64,000 bases of DNA, from contig NZ_CP108053.1 in NCBI RefSeq assembly GCF_036173105.1, positions 2,542,001 to 2,606,000 on the forward strand. The letters are read 5' to 3'. The stretch comes from Streptomyces sp. NBC_00287. Its GTDB lineage: Bacteria; Actinomycetota; Actinomycetes; Streptomycetales; Streptomycetaceae. A program made the position numbers and the translations under genes. Shown piece after piece: positions 30,050 through 38,860 of the stretch (positions are counted from its first letter, which is position 1; every line of letters starts with the position of its first letter). The notes under the pieces are model-generated. The model saw only the letters and a program-made list of their open reading frames with translations. It did not search any database and was not told the DNA's origin.

Positions 30050-31452
30050 CGGGCGGCAACCTCACCCTCGGCACCGGTCTCGACGAGCGCCTGCGCCACG
30101 CTCTCGAGGCCGACCGAACGGGACGCCTTCACGAGTACGACGTCCCCTGGGCGCAACTCGCTGCGCAACAGGTCGACCGCCGCCTGTGCGTCGGACACGT
30201 GCACCGACTCCTCACCCCACGAACCCTCGTTATATGCGCCCAGTTGCAGCCAGGACGCTTCCCTGCCCCCGACCGCGACGAGCTTGCTGACGTTGAGCCG
30301 GACGGCGAGCCGTCCGACCGCGTCGTGCTCGGCGAGCGCCTCGTCCCCGAGCTCGGCCATCTTGCCGAGCACCGCCCACGTACGACGTCCCTTGCCCATT
30401 GCCGCGAGCGCGCGCAGGGCGGCTCGCATGGACTCGGGGTTCGCGTTGTAGGCGTCGTTGACGACCGTCACGCCGTCCGGGCGCTCGGTGACCTCCATCC
30501 GCCAGCGGGAGAGGGAGCCCGCCTCGGAGAGCGCGGTGGCGATCTCTTCCGCGGACATGCCCAGCTCGTGGGCGACGGCGGCCGCGGCGAGCGCGTTCGA
30601 CACGTGGTGCTCACCGTACAGGCGCATGGTCACTTCGCTTGCACCGGAGGGTGTGTGAAGCATGAAGGCAGGCTGTCCGCTGTCCGTGAGTCGCACGTTC
30701 TCGGCGCGTACGTCCGCTTCGGCCGACTCTCCGAAAAGGATCACCTTCGCCTTGGTACGGGAGGCCATGGACCGGACCAACGGGTCGTCCGCGTTGAGAA
30801 TCGCGGCCCCGTCCTCCGGAAGCGCTTCTACGAGTTCACCCTTGGCCTGCGCGATCTGCTCCCGGCCGCCGAACTCGCCGATGTGGGCGGTGCCGACGTT
30901 GAGCACGAGGCCGATGTTCGGGGGCGTGAGCTCGGTGAGGTAGCGGATGTGGCCGATGCCCCGGGCGCCCATCTCCAGCACGAGGAACTTGGTCTCCTCG
31001 GTGGCGGACAGGGCGGTCAGCGGCAGCCCGATCTCGTTGTTGAGCGAGCCGGGCGTGAACACCGTCGGCGCCTTGCGCCGCAGCACCTGGGCGATCAGGT
31101 CCTTGGTGCTGGTCTTGCCCGCCGAGCCGGTCAGCGCCACGAGGGGGGTGCCGAGCTTCCGTACGACGTGCCGGGCGAGGGCGCCGAGGGCCGTCTGGAC
31201 GTCGTCCACGACGATCGCGGGCACGCCGACGGGCCGCGAGGCCAGCACGGCCGCCGCGCCCGCCTCGACGACCTGCGCCGCGAAGTCATGGCCGTCGACA
31301 CGCTCGCCGACGAAGGCGACGAAGAGGCTGCCGGGCGCCACCTCACGGGAGTCCCGGACAACCGGTCCGGTGACCCGTACCGACGGATCCGGTATGTCGT
31401 ACGTCTGCCCGCCGACGACTTCAGCGATCTCGGCGAGAGAGAGGGCGATCAC
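30046..31452 (-). CDS. murF: UDP-MurNAc-tripeptide:D-Ala-D-Ala ligase
   Basis: 468 residues. It adds D-Ala-D-Ala to complete the pentapeptide. ATP loop TGSAGKTSTKDL, central ligase motif EMGARGIGHI, and NDAYNANPESM are typical of MurF. The GTG at 31452 (IALSLAEIAEVVGG) is 4 bp after the murE stop, with AGGG upstream inside murE. A longer open frame upstream overlaps murE and is unlikely. Confidence 0.95.
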   Translation of the reverse strand: MIALSLAEIAEVVGGQTYDIPDPSVRVTGPVVRDSREVAPGSLFVAFVGERVDGHDFAAQVVEAGAAAVLASRPVGVPAIVVDDVQTALGALARHVVRKLGTPLVALTGSAGKTSTKDLIAQVLRRKAPTVFTPGSLNNEIGLPLTALSATEETKFLVLEMGARGIGHIRYLTELTPPNIGLVLNVGTAHIGEFGGREQIAQAKGELVEALPEDGAAILNADDPLVRSMASRTKAKVILFGESAEADVRAENVRLTDSGQPAFMLHTPSGASEVTMRLYGEHHVSNALAAAAVAHELGMSAEEIATALSEAGSLSRWRMEVTERPDGVTVVNDAYNANPESMRAALRALAAMGKGRRTWAVLGKMAELGDEALAEHDAVGRLAVRLNVSKLVAVGGREASWLQLGAYNEGSWGEESVHVSDAQAAVDLLRSELRPGDVVLVKASRSVGLESVAQALVETGAEGEVAAR

Positions 31453-31456
31453 AAGT

Positions 31457-33112
31457 TCATCCCTGGGTCTTCTGGATAGCTTCGCGAAGCACCTGGCGGT
31501 CGTCGAAGGGACGCACCACCCCGGCGATGTCCTGGCCCTGCTCATGGCCCTTGCCCGCGACCAGCACGGTGTCCCCGGGCTCGGCCCGGGCGACGGCGGC
31601 GGCGATCGCGGCGGCCCGGTCCTCGAAGACCTGGACCTCGCCGCGCTCGTGGGAGGGCACGGACGCCGCGCCCTGGAGCATGGTCGCGAGGATCGCGAGG
31701 GGGTCCTCGGAGCGGGGGTTGTCGGAGGTCAGTACGGCGATGTCGGCGAGACGGGCCGCGGCGGCGCCCATCGGCTCCCGCTTGGTCCGGTCCCGGTCGC
31801 CGCCGCAGCCGAGCACGATGTGCAGGCGACCGCTGGTCACTTTGCGCAGGGCCCGCAGCACGGATTCGACGGCGTCGGTCTTGTGGGCGTAGTCGACGAC
31901 CGCGAGATAGGGCTGGCCCGCGTCCACCCGCTCCAGGCGGCCGGGCACCCCGGGGACGGCGGCGATGCCGTCGGCGGCGGACTGCGGGTCGAGGCCCGCG
32001 ACGGCCAGGGAGACGATCGCGGCGAGGGTGTTGGCCACGTTGAACGGGCCGGCCAGCGGCGAGCGGGCGCTGATCCGCTCACCCTGCGGGCCGATCACCG
32101 TGAACGTCGAGTCCATGGGCCCGACCTGGACGTCCTCGGCCCGCCAGTCGGCGTCGGGGTGGCCCTCGGCGGAGAAGGTGACGACGGGGACCGTGGCTTC
32201 CTTGGTGAGTCGGCGGCCGTACTCGTCGTCAAGGTTGATCACACCGAGTCTGCTGCGTTTCGGCGTGAACAGCTGCGCCTTGGCCCGGAAGTAGTCCTCC
32301 ATGTCGGAGTGGAACTCCATGTGCTCCGGGCTGAGGTTGTTGAAGACCGCGATGTCGAAGACGCAGCCGTCGACCCGGCCGAGGACCAGCGCATGGCTGG
32401 AGACCTCCATGGCGACCGCTTCCACACCGCGCTCGCGCATGACGGCGAACAGGGCCTGGAGGTCGGTGGCTTCGGGAGTGGTGCGCTCGGACTTGATGCG
32501 CTCGTCGCCGATGCGCATCTCCACGGTGCCGATCAGGCCGGTCGAGCGGACGGTCTTCAGGCCGCCCTCGACGAGATAGGCGGTGGTGGTCTTGCCGGAG
32601 GTGCCGGTGATGCCGATCTGGAGGAGATCGCGGCCGGGGTGGCCGTAGATCGTGGCCGCCAGTTCGCCCATCTGTCCGCGCGGGTCGTCCACGACCAGCA
32701 CGGGCAGGCCCGTGGCGGCGGCGCGTTCGGCGCCGGTCGGGTCGGTGAGCACGGCGACCGCGCCGAGGCCCGCGGCCTGGGTGACGAAGTCGGCGCCGTG
32801 CAGCCGGGCGCCCGGCAGAGCGGCGTACAGATCGCCGGGACGGACGGCGCGCGAGTCATGGGTGATGCCCGTGACCTCCGCGTCCTGACCCGGCCTTGCG
32901 GCACCCAGCTGGCCGGCGAGCTCCGCGAGGGGTGTGGCGGAGACCTGGACCGGCCTGGGCGGCCCGGGATATGTCACGGGTGCGCCCTTCTGGGTGGTTT
33001 GGGACTGATCAGCGTGTGGCACGGCGGTGAGCGTACCGGGCCCACCCGCCTCGGAGCGAAGCGAGGCGGCGGACGTTCCTTGGTTCCCGGAATCCGGGGT
33101 GATCGTTGTCAC
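31457..33112 (-). CDS. murE: UDP-MurNAc-dipeptide:diaminopimelate ligase
   Basis: 551 residues; adds diaminopimelate (LL-form in Streptomyces) to UDP-MurNAc-L-Ala-D-Glu. ATP loop GTSGKTTTAYL, NNLSPEHMEFH, and the diaminopimelate-recognition motif DNPRSEDP are present. The N-terminus is about 50 residues longer than E. coli MurE and looks disordered. GTG at 33112; a later start near the MTYPGPPRPV-like segment cannot be excluded. 28 bp after ftsI. Confidence 0.95.
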   Translation of the reverse strand: MTTITPDSGNQGTSAASLRSEAGGPGTLTAVPHADQSQTTQKGAPVTYPGPPRPVQVSATPLAELAGQLGAARPGQDAEVTGITHDSRAVRPGDLYAALPGARLHGADFVTQAAGLGAVAVLTDPTGAERAAATGLPVLVVDDPRGQMGELAATIYGHPGRDLLQIGITGTSGKTTTAYLVEGGLKTVRSTGLIGTVEMRIGDERIKSERTTPEATDLQALFAVMRERGVEAVAMEVSSHALVLGRVDGCVFDIAVFNNLSPEHMEFHSDMEDYFRAKAQLFTPKRSRLGVINLDDEYGRRLTKEATVPVVTFSAEGHPDADWRAEDVQVGPMDSTFTVIGPQGERISARSPLAGPFNVANTLAAIVSLAVAGLDPQSAADGIAAVPGVPGRLERVDAGQPYLAVVDYAHKTDAVESVLRALRKVTSGRLHIVLGCGGDRDRTKREPMGAAAARLADIAVLTSDNPRSEDPLAILATMLQGAASVPSHERGEVQVFEDRAAAIAAAVARAEPGDTVLVAGKGHEQGQDIAGVVRPFDDRQVLREAIQKTQG

Positions 33113-33140
33113 GAGGTGGTTCCTGGCTGCTCGGGGCTGA

Positions 33141-35111
33141 TCAGGGTGTGAAGGTGACCGGGAGCTTGGCGGCCGGGGCCCCGGTCGGCGGGACCTGGAG
33201 GGTCTTCAGCGCGAACTCCATGACTTTCTTGTAGACGGGGCCGCAGATCTGGCCGCCGAAATAGTTGCCCTTGGTGGCGTTCTGGATGGCGCAGTAGACG
33301 GTGATCCGCGGCTGGTCGGCGGGCGCGAATCCGGCGAACGACGAGGTGTAGCCGCGGTACTTGCCGGTGGCCGGATCCACGCGGTTGGCCGTACCCGTCT
33401 TGCCCGCGACCCGGTAGCCGGGGATGCGGGCCTTGGTTCCGGTGCCTTCCTCGTCGTCTACGACCGACTCCAGCATCTGGGCCAGGGTCTTCGCCGTCTT
33501 CGCGCTCACGACCCGCTTCTTCTCGGGCTTCGGGGCGGGAGTGAAGCGTCCGTCGGGTCCCTCGGTGCCGCGTACCAGGGTGGGTTCCACGCGTACGCCG
33601 CCATTGGCGATCGTCGAGTAGACGGAGGCGGCCTGCATCGCGGTGACGGAGACGCCCTGGCCGAAAGGAATCGTGTACTGCTGCGAGGTCGACCACTGGT
33701 CCGGCGGCGCGAGGATGCCCTTGGTCTCGCCGGGGAAGCCGAGCCCGGTGTAGCTGCCGAGGCCGAATTTGCGGAGATAGGAGTAGAGGACCTGGTTGGA
33801 CTCCTTCTGCGTCTTGCCCAGCTGCCCGGTGGCCAGGATGGTGCCGATGTTGCTGGACTTGGCGAGCACGCCGTTGAGCGTGAGGTACCAGGTGGGGTGG
33901 TTGATGTCGTCCTTGAAGAGACGGTCGCCGCGGTGCAGCCGGTTGGGCACCACGACATGGGTGTCGGGGGTGGCCGCGCCCTCTTCCAGTACGGCGGCCA
34001 TCGACAGCACCTTCGCCGTGGAGCCGGGCTCGTAGGCGTCCTCCAGGCTCCAGTTGTGCAGGGAGTTCGCGTCGGCCTCGGAGAGGTCGTTGGGGTCGAA
34101 GCCGGGCGAGTTGGCCATGGCGAGGATCTCGCCGGTCTTCGTGTCCTGCACGATCACATAGCCGCGGTCGGCCTTGGACTCCGCCACCTGTTCGCTGATC
34201 GCGTTCTGCGCGGCCCACTGGATGTCGCGGTCGATGGTGAGCTCGACATCGCTGCCGGGCACGGCTGGCGTCTCGGTGGAGCCGGCGGTGGGCACCTGGC
34301 GGCCGCCGGACTGGGCGTAGCGGATCTTGCCGTCCTCGCCGGCGAGCTCCTCCTCGAGCTGCTGCTCGACTCCGCCGCCGCCCTTGCCGTCGTAGTTGAC
34401 CCAGCCCAGTATCCCGGCGGCGAGGTCGCCGTTGGGGTACACGCGCTTGCTGCTGGCGACCGAGAAGACGCCCGCGAGGACGTTGACGGTGCTCGGGTCG
34501 GTCTCCGCCTTGGTGGCGAGCGCGCTCTTGAGGTCCTTGATCTGCTTCCAGACCTGCGGGGTCTGCCGGCGGGAGAGCAGGACGTACTGGCCCTTGGTCC
34601 TGAGCTTCTTGGTCAGGGCGGCCTGGTCCTGGCCGAGGATCGGGGCGAGCAGCGCGGCCGCCTGCTCGGGCCCGTCGCCGACCTTCAGGGACTTGCGCGT
34701 GAACAGCGTGGGGTCGGCGGTGATGTCGTACGCGTCCACGCTGGCGGCGAGGGCCACGCCGTTGCGGTCGGTGATGCCGCCGCGCTCGGCGGCCAGGGTG
34801 TAGCCGACGTACCGGTTCTTCTCGGCCTTGGCGGCATATGTGCTGGCGTCGACGGCCTGGACCTGGAGGAGGCGTACGACGAAGGCGATCAGGACGAGGG
34901 TCAGCGCCAGGCTCACCATGCGCAGCCGGGGACGGGGGCTGCCCAGCTTCAGGGCGGCGGGGGCCGCGGGGCGAGGCCGCGGCGGCGCCGGGCGGCGGGC
35001 CGGGCGGGCGCCGGGGCCCGGGGCGCGCCGGCCGCCGGGGCGGTCGGCCCGTGCGGGTCCGGGCACGCGGCGGCGCGGCGGTTGCTTGCCTGAGTCGGCC
35101 ACTTCCGTCAC
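33141..35111 (-). CDS. ftsI: Septal penicillin-binding protein FtsI (PBP3)
   Basis: 656 residues, class B PBP that cross-links septal peptidoglycan together with FtsW. A 60-residue Pro/Arg-rich cytoplasmic tail and one membrane segment (about 65-83) precede the dimerisation domain and the transpeptidase. Active-site motifs are S364-TAK, S419-SN and K571-TGT. GTG at 35111 overlaps the ftsL stop by 4 bp (GTGA). Not required for vegetative growth in Streptomyces, by family knowledge. Confidence 0.96.
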   Translation of the reverse strand: MTEVADSGKQPPRRRVPGPARADRPGGRRAPGPGARPARRPAPPRPRPAAPAALKLGSPRPRLRMVSLALTLVLIAFVVRLLQVQAVDASTYAAKAEKNRYVGYTLAAERGGITDRNGVALAASVDAYDITADPTLFTRKSLKVGDGPEQAAALLAPILGQDQAALTKKLRTKGQYVLLSRRQTPQVWKQIKDLKSALATKAETDPSTVNVLAGVFSVASSKRVYPNGDLAAGILGWVNYDGKGGGGVEQQLEEELAGEDGKIRYAQSGGRQVPTAGSTETPAVPGSDVELTIDRDIQWAAQNAISEQVAESKADRGYVIVQDTKTGEILAMANSPGFDPNDLSEADANSLHNWSLEDAYEPGSTAKVLSMAAVLEEGAATPDTHVVVPNRLHRGDRLFKDDINHPTWYLTLNGVLAKSSNIGTILATGQLGKTQKESNQVLYSYLRKFGLGSYTGLGFPGETKGILAPPDQWSTSQQYTIPFGQGVSVTAMQAASVYSTIANGGVRVEPTLVRGTEGPDGRFTPAPKPEKKRVVSAKTAKTLAQMLESVVDDEEGTGTKARIPGYRVAGKTGTANRVDPATGKYRGYTSSFAGFAPADQPRITVYCAIQNATKGNYFGGQICGPVYKKVMEFALKTLQVPPTGAPAAKLPVTFTP

Positions 35112-35566
35112 CTGCCGGGGGTCGTGAGGGTCGAAGGCGTGGTCGTGAACGCCTCGGGGGCCAGGACGAGCGGGTTGTACACGGCGGTCTGGTGAGCGGC
35201 GGCGGGGGCCGGTGAGGGTACGCCCTTGACCGTGCCGTCGGGGTCGAGGAAGGCGGGGTCGCCGCCCGGCACCATGCCGAGCTCACGGGCCCGGCGCTGG
35301 AGGGCGTCGGGGGCCGAGTAGGCGTCGACGTCCCGCTGGAGCGCCTGTTCCTCGTCGGTGAGGCTCTTGGTCTCCTTCTGGAGGTCGTCGAGCCGGAACG
35401 CACCCTCGCTCAGGGCGGAGTTCAGCACCAGCAGTCCGATCAGACCGCCGCCGAGGAGCAGGACGACAAGGAGGACGAAGGGGGTGCGGGCGGCCTGGCC
35501 CCGTCCCGTCGGGAAGAGCCGCGCGAGCCGCGCGGCCCTGCCCCTCAGTTCGGGTTTCCTACTCAC
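35108..35566 (-). CDS. ftsL: Cell division protein FtsL-like (septum formation initiator)
   Basis: 152 residues. Short basic cytoplasmic N-terminus (SRKPELRGRAARLARLFP), one membrane segment (about 29-50) and a periplasmic coiled coil (RLDDLQKETKSLTDEEQALQRDV) fit FtsL/DivIC. It lies in the standard FtsL place between rsmH and ftsI. The GTG at 35566 has GGAGGG close upstream. An alternative GTG at 35632 would add 22 residues and lie nearer rsmH, so the start is uncertain. Confidence 0.88.
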   Translation of the reverse strand: MSRKPELRGRAARLARLFPTGRGQAARTPFVLLVVLLLGGGLIGLLVLNSALSEGAFRLDDLQKETKSLTDEEQALQRDVDAYSAPDALQRRARELGMVPGGDPAFLDPDGTVKGVPSPAPAAAHQTAVYNPLVLAPEAFTTTPSTLTTPGR

Positions 35567-35653
35567 TCGCCCTCCCCCGGATTCGGTTGTCCAACCTGTA
35601 CGACCGGAGCCGCGTCCAGGTTTCAAACCCACGCGCCCGCCCGTCCGGATGGC

Positions 35654-36610
35654 TCACTCGACGTCCTCCCTGATGCGCTCCGCCCCGCGCAGTCGCGCCG
35701 GTGCCGCCCGCTTGTTCTCGGCGACCTCTTCCTCGGTGGGAAGTTCGGCACCGCGCGTGAGCAGCTTGAGCCGCGGCTGGTACTGCTCGGGGACGACGGG
35801 CAGCCCGGGCGGCGCGGTGGTGGCGGCCCCGGCCGCGAAGACCTGCTTCACCAGCCGGTCCTCCAGCGAGTGGTACGACAGCACGGCGATCCGTCCGCCC
35901 ACGGCGAGGGCCTTCACGGCGGCCGGGATGGCCCGCTCCAGCACGGACAGCTCGCCGTTGACCTCGATGCGCAGCGCCTGGAAGGTGCGCTTGGCCGGGT
36001 TGCCGCCGGTGCGCTTGGCGGCCTGGGGCAGCGAGTCCCGGATCAGCTCCACGAGCCGCGCACTGTTGGAGAAGGGCTCCTTCTCCCGCTCGCGGACGAT
36101 GGCGGACACGATCCGCTTGGCCTGCTTCTCCTCGCCGTACGCGCGCAGGATCCGGACGAGCTCGCCGGGCGGGTAGGTGTTGAGGACCTCGGCGGCGCTG
36201 ATGCCGGTCGTCTGGTCCATGCGCATGTCCAGGGGGGCGTCCTGGGCGTAGGCGAAGCCGCGGTCGGCCTCGTCGAGCTGCATGGAGGAGACACCGAGGT
36301 CGAACAGAACGCCCTGCACGCGCGCGAGGCCGAGCCGGTCCAACACGTCGGGCAGCTCGTCGTACACGGCATGCACCAGGGTGGCCCGCTCGCCGAAGGG
36401 GGCGAGCCGCTCGCCGGACAGGCGCAGCGCCTCCTTGTCCCGGTCCAGGGCGACAAGCCTGGCCTCGGGGAACCGCTGGAGGAGGGCCTCGCTGTGGCCG
36501 CCGAGCCCGAGGGTGCAGTCGACGACGACCGCTCCGGGGGCCTGGAGGGCGGGGGCCAACATGTCCAGGCACCGCTGGAGCATCACCGGGACATGTCGAC
36601 TGTTGCTCAA
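35654..36610 (-). CDS. rsmH: 16S rRNA (cytosine-1402-N4)-methyltransferase RsmH
   Basis: 318 residues. It methylates C1402 of 16S rRNA using S-adenosylmethionine. Motifs are [28 protein letters not shown] (SAM loop), [19 protein letters not shown] and [13 protein letters not shown]. The start is a TTG at 36610 preceded by AGAGGG; no in-frame ATG or GTG precedes the family motif. First gene of the dcw cluster; mraZ, its usual upstream partner, is not present. Confidence 0.95.
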   Translation of the reverse strand: MSNSRHVPVMLQRCLDMLAPALQAPGAVVVDCTLGLGGHSEALLQRFPEARLVALDRDKEALRLSGERLAPFGERATLVHAVYDELPDVLDRLGLARVQGVLFDLGVSSMQLDEADRGFAYAQDAPLDMRMDQTTGISAAEVLNTYPPGELVRILRAYGEEKQAKRIVSAIVREREKEPFSNSARLVELIRDSLPQAAKRTGGNPAKRTFQALRIEVNGELSVLERAIPAAVKALAVGGRIAVLSYHSLEDRLVKQVFAAGAATTAPPGLPVVPEQYQPRLKLLTRGAELPTEEEVAENKRAAPARLRGAERIREDVE

Positions 36611-36829
36611 GGGGCCCTCTCAGGTCCGGCGGGCGGTACGCACTGCCGGGTCCCCGCCCTTCCCCCAGTGAAGGGGAGGCCTGCCGGCGCCAAAAGCGTC
36701 AGCCGGCCGGGAGCGGGAGGAGGCCGAGCCGTACGTACGCGCCGCGCACGTGGGGAGATCTCCGGCGGGCGCGCCGGGTCCTACGGGAAGTTCAGTCCAG
36801 CAGGGAGACCTCGCCTCCCGCTTCGCGTC

Positions 36830-36857
36830 ACTTTAGTCCACCCTGTCTCGCGGTCAA
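36830..36857 (-). promoter_or_regulatory. Candidate sigma-HrdB promoter of the dcw cluster
   Basis: On the minus strand TTGACC, 16 bp, then TAAAGT, about 220 bp before the rsmH start. The 36611-37033 gap (423 bp) otherwise shows no gene; its right part should hold the carbonic anhydrase promoter. Confidence 0.5.
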
Positions 36858-37033
36858 TCAACCGGCCTGCGCGTCGCGGCCCGGGGTCGGCGCGAAGCCC
36901 GGCGCCGGGGAAATTCACTCCTACAGGCGCACTCGTGCCACCCTTGTGGGTTAGCTCACAACAGGACTCAATGACGTTCTTTGTCCCCTCTCACATCCTG
37001 CTCGGAACGGACGTGACCAGTACCGTCATAGCT

Positions 37034-37582
37034 ATGACGACATCTGCATCGGTTCCCGCGGGTCCCCAAGGCGCCATAGCCGATGGCGGCACGGTCACCG
37101 ACCGTCTCGTCGAGGCGAACGAGCGGTACGCCGCCGCGTTCTCCGACCCGGGTATGGACGCCCGCCCCGTCCTGCACGTCGCCGTCGTGGCCTGCATGGA
37201 CGCGCGGCTCGACCTGCACAAGGCGCTGGGCCTCGAGCTCGGCGACTGCCACACCATCCGCAACGCGGGCGGCGTGGTCACCGACGACGTGATCCGCTCG
37301 CTCACGATCAGCCAGCGCGCGCTCGGCACCCGCAGCGTCGTGCTCATCCACCACACCGGCTGCGGTCTGGAGACGCTCACCGAGGAGTTCCGGCACGATC
37401 TGGAGATGGAGGTCGGCCAGCGCCCGGCCTGGGCCGTGGAGGCCTTCCGGGACGTCGACCAGGACGTTCGGCAGTCCATGCAGCGCGTGCGGACCTCGCC
37501 GTTCCTGGTGCACACCGACGACATCCGCGGCTTTGTCTTCGACGTGAAGACGGGCCTGCTGCGCGAGATCGACCCCGCGTAA
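37034..37582 (+). CDS. Beta-class carbonic anhydrase
   Basis: 182 residues. Interconverts CO2 and bicarbonate. Zinc ligands are C54, H107 and C110 (CMDARLD and HHTGCG), with the Asp56/Arg58 dyad that gates the site; HTIRNAGG is also conserved. This is the short, Rv1284-like clade. The ATG at 37034 is chosen because the conserved part begins soon after; an in-frame ATG at 36971 is possible. No clear ribosome site precedes the chosen ATG, so the mRNA may be leaderless. Confidence 0.9.
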   Translation: MTTSASVPAGPQGAIADGGTVTDRLVEANERYAAAFSDPGMDARPVLHVAVVACMDARLDLHKALGLELGDCHTIRNAGGVVTDDVIRSLTISQRALGTRSVVLIHHTGCGLETLTEEFRHDLEMEVGQRPAWAVEAFRDVDQDVRQSMQRVRTSPFLVHTDDIRGFVFDVKTGLLREIDPA

Positions 37583-37666
37583 CCTCCCGTCGAAGCTGTC
37601 GTTTCGCTGTTGATTTCCTGCTCCGGGGTGCCCAAAAGGCGGTAAGACCCGACATATCGCAGGCAG

Positions 37667-37675
37667 TTGTCCACA
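37667..37675 (+). other. Isolated DnaA-box-like 9-mer
   Basis: TTGTCCACA matches the preferred Streptomyces DnaA box exactly. It lies in the 237-bp gap between the carbonic anhydrase and moxR genes. A single box could act in DnaA-linked gene control or titration; chance is possible. Confidence 0.4.
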
Positions 37676-37819
37676 GGCGAGTGACACGAATCGGTAACGG
37701 CAGCAAGAATGCGGGTGTGGCGTCACACGGAACTTTTCACGTGTGGTGTCCGTGTTTCGGGGTGGGCCGGTCCGCATCGCAGAGCGTCGGCCCGGAAAGA
37801 ACGGGCCGAGGAGGGCCGG

Positions 37820-38860
37820 GTGACGACCTATGACGATCGAGCGAGCCTCACTGATCTGACCGCCACCGTCGAGCGAGTCCGCAGTTCGGTGGAGGGAGTG
37901 ATCGAGGGCAAGCCCGAGGTCGTACGGCTTTCGCTGACCGTGCTGCTCGCCGAGGGACATCTTCTGATCGAGGATGTTCCCGGCGTGGGCAAGACAATGC
38001 TGGCCAAGGCGCTGGCACGGTCGATCGACTGTTCAGTGCGGCGTATCCAATTCACCCCCGACCTGCTGCCCTCGGACATCACCGGTGTGTCCATCTGGGA
38101 CCAGCAGCGCCGGGACTTCGAGTTCAAGCCGGGCGCGATCTTCGCGCAGATCGTGATCGGCGACGAGATCAACCGCGCCTCGCCCAAGACCCAGTCCGCG
38201 CTGCTGGAGTCCATGGAGGAGCGGCAGGTCACCATCGACGGGCAGACCTACGAGCTGCCCAGCCCCTTCATGGTGGTGGCCACCCAGAACCCGGTCGAGA
38301 TGGAGGGCACCTACCCGCTGCCGGAGGCCCAGCGCGACCGCTTCATGGCCCGGGTCTCCATCGGCTACCCGAGCGCGGAGGCCGAGCTGCAGATGCTCGA
38401 CATCCACGGCGGGGTGAACCCGCTGGACGACCTCCAGCCGGTGGCCCATGCGCACGAGATCGTGAAGCTGATCGACGCCGTCCGCGGTGTCCATGTCGCC
38501 GAACCGGTCCGGCGCTACGCCGTGGACCTGGTCGCCGCCACGCGTACCCACCCCGACCTCAGACTCGGCGCCTCCCCGCGCGCGACGCTGCATCTGTTGC
38601 GCGCGGCGAAGGCGTCCGCCGCGCTGAGCGGTAGGGAGTACGCGCTGCCGGACGATGTGCAGGCCCTCGCCGTGGCCGTCCTGGCCCACCGGCTGCTGCC
38701 CACCGCCCAGGCCCAGCTCAACCGCCGGACGGCGGAGCAGGTCGTCCAGGAGATCCTGCAGCGCACCCCGGTGCCCGCCGCGCCGCAGCAGCAGAGCGGC
38801 TTCGGGGGCCTCGGCCGCGGCGCCCCGGCGTATCCCCAGCAGCCGCCGCGGAGGCTGTGA
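37820..38860 (+). CDS. MoxR-family AAA+ ATPase
   Basis: 346 residues. Walker A GVGKT at residues 55-59, Walker B in VIGDEINRAS, sensor 1 in VATQNPVEMEGTYPLPEAQRDRF, then a lid domain and a Pro/Gln-rich tail. MoxR proteins are chaperone-like ATPases that mature or assemble partner complexes, often next to DUF58 proteins as here. GTG at 37820 follows GGAGG; a longer open frame upstream lacks this. Overlaps the DUF58 start region. Confidence 0.93.
   Translation: MTTYDDRASLTDLTATVERVRSSVEGVIEGKPEVVRLSLTVLLAEGHLLIEDVPGVGKTMLAKALARSIDCSVRRIQFTPDLLPSDITGVSIWDQQRRDFEFKPGAIFAQIVIGDEINRASPKTQSALLESMEERQVTIDGQTYELPSPFMVVATQNPVEMEGTYPLPEAQRDRFMARVSIGYPSAEAELQMLDIHGGVNPLDDLQPVAHAHEIVKLIDAVRGVHVAEPVRRYAVDLVAATRTHPDLRLGASPRATLHLLRAAKASAALSGREYALPDDVQALAVAVLAHRLLPTAQAQLNRRTAEQVVQEILQRTPVPAAPQQQSGFGGLGRGAPAYPQQPPRRL

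Noticed and set aside
36971..37033. Longer carbonic anhydrase start at 36971
   Set aside because: Added residues are not conserved-looking; the 37034 start fits the family length better, though not certain.
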